Shown piece after piece: positions 60,703 to 64,000 of a DNA stretch of 64,000 nt. Made by a program: the position numbers and the translations under genes. Each line of letters starts with the position of its first letter. Position 1 is the stretch's first letter. Origin of the DNA: Eulemur rufifrons (taxonomy: Eukaryota > Chordata > Mammalia > Primates > Lemuridae); contig NW_027182938.1 in the NCBI RefSeq assembly GCF_041146395.1, forward strand, positions 374,412 through 438,411. Direction: 5' to 3'. The notes below the pieces were generated by a model, which was given only the letters and a program-made list of their open reading frames with translations, made no database searches and had not been told where the DNA came from.

Positions 60703-60811
60703 GCGTACGGCGGCCCCCGGGTCTCCCATCCAGGGCCCGGCCGGGACCGACCCTGCTTAGCTTCCCAGACCAGACGGGATCGGGCGCCTCCGGGGCGGCG
60801 CGGCCTTAGAC
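60703..60811 (-). pseudogene. 5S rRNA-like gene, module A, unit 15
   Basis: D box 60832-60844, T6 terminator 60697-60702. Confidence 0.92.
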
Positions 60812-62033
60812 TGAGGCGGGAGCTCCCGGAGGCCCCAAGAGGCCCAGCGGCCAGGCGTCCCTCCCTGCCCAGTCCAGTGCCTCCCGCCCGCCGCCCTGGC
60901 GCTTCGCCAGACCCCCTGTCCAGATCGGGGCGGGGGGGGCTGGGGGGCGAAGGTGGGCGGGGACCAGGGCAAGGAGAGACTGACGGGTCTGGCGGTCGGT
61001 CGGGCGCACACGGCCCCCTCCCCCACCGAAAACAGGGACGCACCGCACCAGCGTCCCACGCCCCAGCGATCGGACCCACGGACACGGACACGGGCGCGCA
61101 GGGACAGCCTTCCAGGCGTGGGGAGGGCGGGACGGAGCCGGAGAGTGCGCGGGAGCCGGCCCTCCCCCGCGCCAGGCCAGGGCACGGTGGGCAGGGGCTC
61201 GGGGGCGGGGCCGGGACCAGGAGGCGGGGCCGGGAGGTCCGGAAGACGCGCGGCCCCCCTGCCTGGGGAGGACCGTTCTGCCCCGATCCCCGATCCCCGT
61301 CGGGGCACGCGGGTGGCAGCGGCACCCGCGGGGTCCCGGTGCCGGCCGGCCCGTCGCTTGGTCGGGCGGCCGGCGGGTCGTTGGGGTCCGGGAGCGCGCG
61401 CTCCCCGCTGTTCCCTGGTTTCCCGTGGCACGTCCTCTCTGTCTGCCCGGGTGGCCGTGGCCGGCGACCTGCCGTGTGCGGCGCGGTGCGGTGCGCCTGT
61501 GTGTCCCTCGGGAGCCCCCCCGCCTCCCCGGGAGAGGAGCCCCGCCCAGCGTGAGTCCCGGGCCGGAGGCCCCGGTGTGCGGGGGCGGAGAGGAAGTCCA
61601 CGGTGGGCTGGGGGTCGGGGGCCCAGGGGACGGTTTTCTTCCGCGGGCTGGCCCCCCGCCCGCCGAAGGGGACGTCCCGGAGTACGGGGGGCCGGGGAGA
61701 GCCAGCAGCGCTTAGGGATCCCGCCACCCGGTCCGCTGTGGGCCCGGGTCTGGGGCCCCCCCGGCTGCCGGCAGAAGGGCTGGGATGGCCCCGCCGCTCC
61801 CGCTCCCGCTGCCGCCGCCTGGCGGTGCTGCAGGGGAAGAGGCGCCGGGGGCCGGGGCCGGGCCGGGGGAGGAGCGGGGTGGCGGGAGCCGGGGACGTTT
61901 CGGAGGGCGGAGGGGCCCCCCCTTCCCAGCCTAGGCGGGCGGAGGAGGGGGAGACCCCCCCCCCACACACACACACATTCCGGGCCAGGGGGGGTCGGGA
62001 CAGCAAAAGAGGCAAAGGAAAAAGAAAACAAAA

Positions 62034-62141
62034 GCGTACGGCGGCCCCCGGTCTCCCATCCAGGGCCTGGCCGGGCCCGACCCTGCTTAGCTTCCCAGAG
62101 CAGACGGGATCGGGCGCCTCAGGGGCGGCGCGGCCTTAGAC
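62034..62141 (-). pseudogene. 5S rRNA-like gene, module B, unit 15
   Basis: D box 62162-62174, T4 terminator 62030-62033. Confidence 0.92.
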
Positions 62142-62585
62142 TGAGGCGGGTGCCGTGGGACGCCCCAAGAGGCCCAGCGGCCAGGCGTCCTTCCCTGCCC
62201 AGTCGAGTCCCTCCCGCCCGCCGCCCTGGCGCCCTGGCGCTTCCCGAGACCCCCGTGTCCAGCTCGGGGCGCGGGGAGGCGGGCGGGGGGCGGGGCTGAG
62301 GGCAGGGGGAGACCGACGGGTCTGGCGCGCGGGCGCACACGCCCCCCTCCGTCACCGCCAACACGGACGCACCGCGCCAGCGTCCCACGCCCCCACGAGC
62401 AGACCCACGGACAGGGACACGGGCGCGCAGGGACAGACTTCCCGGCGTGGGGACGGAGGGCCAGAGCTGGAGAGTGCGCGGGTGCGGGCTCTCCCCCGCG
62501 CCACGCCGGTGACACACACAGGCACACAGCTTCCAGGCCAGGGGGCGGGGCAGCAAAAGAGGCAAAGGACAAAAAAAACAAAAAA

Positions 62586-62703
62586 GCGTACGGCGGCCCC
62601 CGGGTCTCCCGGGTCTCCCATCCAGGACCCGGCCGGGCCCGACCCTGCTTAGCTTCCCAGAGCAGACGGGATCGGGCGCCTTCGGGGCGGCGCGGCCTTA
62701 GAC
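62586..62703 (-). pseudogene. 5S rRNA-like gene, module C, unit 16
   Basis: D box 62724-62736, T6 terminator 62580-62585; 9-nt duplication present. Last complete 5S-like copy in the window. Confidence 0.92.
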
Positions 62704-63778
62704 TGAGGCGGGTGCCGTGGGACGCCCCAAGAGGCCCAGCGGCCAGGCGTCCCTCCCTGCCCAGTCGAGTCCCTCCCGCCCGACGCCCTGGCGCCCTGGC
62801 GCTTCCCGAGATCCCCGTGTCCAGATCGGGGCGCGGGGAGGCGGGCGGGGGGCGGGGCTGAGGGCAGGGGGAGACCCACCGCCGGGTCTGGCGCGCGGGC
62901 GCACACGCCCCCGTCCGCCACCGCCAACAGGGACGCACCGCGCCAGCGTCCCACGCCCCAGCGATCGGACCCGCGGACACGGACACGGGCGCGCAGGGAC
63001 AGCCTTCCCGGCGTGGCGACGGAGGGCCGGAGCCGGAGAGTGCGCGGGAGCCGGCCCTCCCCCGCGCCACGCCGGGGCACGGTGAGGAGGGGGTCGGGGG
63101 CGGGGCCGGGACCAGGAGGCGGGGCCGTGGGCCCGGTCCCTCCCCGCAGGTCCCGAAGACGCGCGGCCCCCCTGCCTGGGGAGGACCGTTCTGCCCCGAT
63201 CCCCGTCGGGGCCGGGGGGTGGGCGGAGGAGCGGGGTGGCGGGAGGAGCCGGGGACGTCCCGGAGTACGGGGGGGGGGGGGGGGCTGCGGAGAGCCAGCG
63301 GCGCTTAGGGATCCCGCCACCCGGCTCCCTGTGGGCCCGGGTCTGGGGCCCACCCCCGGCAGCCTGCAGAAGGGCCGGGACGGCCCCGCCGCTCCCGCTG
63401 CGGCTGCCGCTGCCGCCGCCTGGCGGTGGTGCCGCGGCGGGGGGAGGGGAGGAGGCGGCGGGGGCGGGGGCCGAGGCCGGGGGCGGGGCGGGGTGGCGGG
63501 AGCCGGGGCCGGCCGGGAGGGCGGAGGGAGGGGGCTCCCCCTTCGCCACCCCCCGCCCCCCGACCCCCGCAGGCCGGCGGGCGGGACCAAAGAAGGGGCG
63601 AAAGCCTAGGGCACCCCACCCGGTAGGGAGGAAACTTAAAACCCCCATCGCTCTGTCGGCTGGGAGGGGAACCCTTCCACGCACGCTGCCCACGGGGCAG
63701 CTGGATTTATACAACCATTTGGAAAACAATTTAGCATAAAGGGATAAAAAAAAAAAAAAAAGAACAAAAAAAAAAAAA

Positions 63779-64000
63779 CCAGGGGCATGATGTAGGAACA
63801 AGCCTATTCTCTGCGTGGCACGTACCATAGAGAAGAGAGGGCACGCGTGACCGGGAAACACCCGGGGCGGTACTCACGGGAGCCCCGTTTCCGTGGACCC
63901 GGTGAAAGACGGTTCAGAGAGATTTCCACGTCTCCCTGCGGTGCCGGTCCACAGCAGCGCCGACGAACCGCAGCTTCGCGTGTGAGAGAGGATGCTTCTC
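63779..64000. repeat. Core segment, unit 16 (first 222 bases)
   Basis: Cut by the right window edge; matches the common form as far as it goes. Confidence 0.9.

Larger units (their letters stand above)
58344..62585. repeat. Macrosatellite unit 15 (long)
   Basis: 4,242 bp, GAGCGTG, G run 16 bases. One A is missing near 60003 in the core; expanded C tract near 61955. Confidence 0.97.
62586..64000. repeat. Macrosatellite unit 16 (right edge cut)
   Basis: First 1,415 bases of a unit: module C, the L1-like end and the first 222 bases of the core. The base before ATCG near 63647 is A, as in units 1, 2, 4, 6, 8 and 9. G run 16 bases. The array continues beyond the window. Confidence 0.97.

Noticed and set aside
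1..64000. 5S-derived SINE family
   Set aside because: The copies have an upstream D box, shared long flanks and strict tandem arrangement, and lack a following SINE body with target-site duplications.
1..64000. CRISPR array or bacterial repeat cluster
   Set aside because: Repeat units are kilobases long without short spacers, there are no cas-like genes, and the Pol III signals are eukaryotic.

Overview
The window is a eukaryotic, almost certainly mammalian, tandem macrosatellite. It holds no protein-coding gene I can support. It reads as 16 consecutive head-to-tail units (unit 1 lacks its first 11 bases, unit 16 is cut off after 1,415 bases) of either about 4.24 kb (long, L) or about 4.07 kb (short, S), nearly identical to each other, and the array runs off both ends. 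A mammal is inferred from 5S rRNA gene-derived modules with a vertebrate-type upstream D box, an L1-like 3' end with an A-rich tail, and very CpG-rich DNA with GC boxes. I cannot name the species.

Each unit has three 5S rRNA-like genes, all on the minus strand, giving 46 copies (16 C, 15 A, 15 B). From left to right a unit reads: module C (118-nt 5S-like copy, then about 0.9 kb of GC-rich DNA containing a 13-18 base G run), a short L1-like 3' end with an A-rich tail, a 976-bp core of ordinary base composition that I do not recognise, a GC-rich tail of 191 bp (28 or 14 bp in S units), module A (109-nt 5S-like copy, about 1.2 kb GC-rich), and module B (108-nt 5S-like copy, about 0.44 kb GC-rich), leading into the next module C. 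Modules A, B and C descend from one ancestral 5S rDNA-type module: 5S gene, GC-rich 5' flank, and a purine-rich block just beyond the T-run terminator.

The 5S-like bodies are only about 79-82% identical to human 5S rRNA over its first 92 positions (counted by hand) and have lost about 9 nt near the 3' end, so they should not make working 5S rRNA. Yet the parts needed for RNA polymerase III are intact in every complete copy: a D box at -33 to -21, an unchanged A box, an unchanged core of the C box, and a run of 4-6 T directly after the RNA 3' end. This combination, repeated 46 times on one strand, is the main finding.

The array has higher-order structure. Units 1-4 alternate between two types that differ in a block of about 465 bp. 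Units 9-15 alternate strictly L,S,L,S,L,S,L, making an 8.32-kb dimer. Units 5-8 (S,L,S,S) break the register, with two adjacent S units sharing a further 14-bp deletion. Long open frames occur on both strands only because the DNA is so GC-rich; I reject them as genes.
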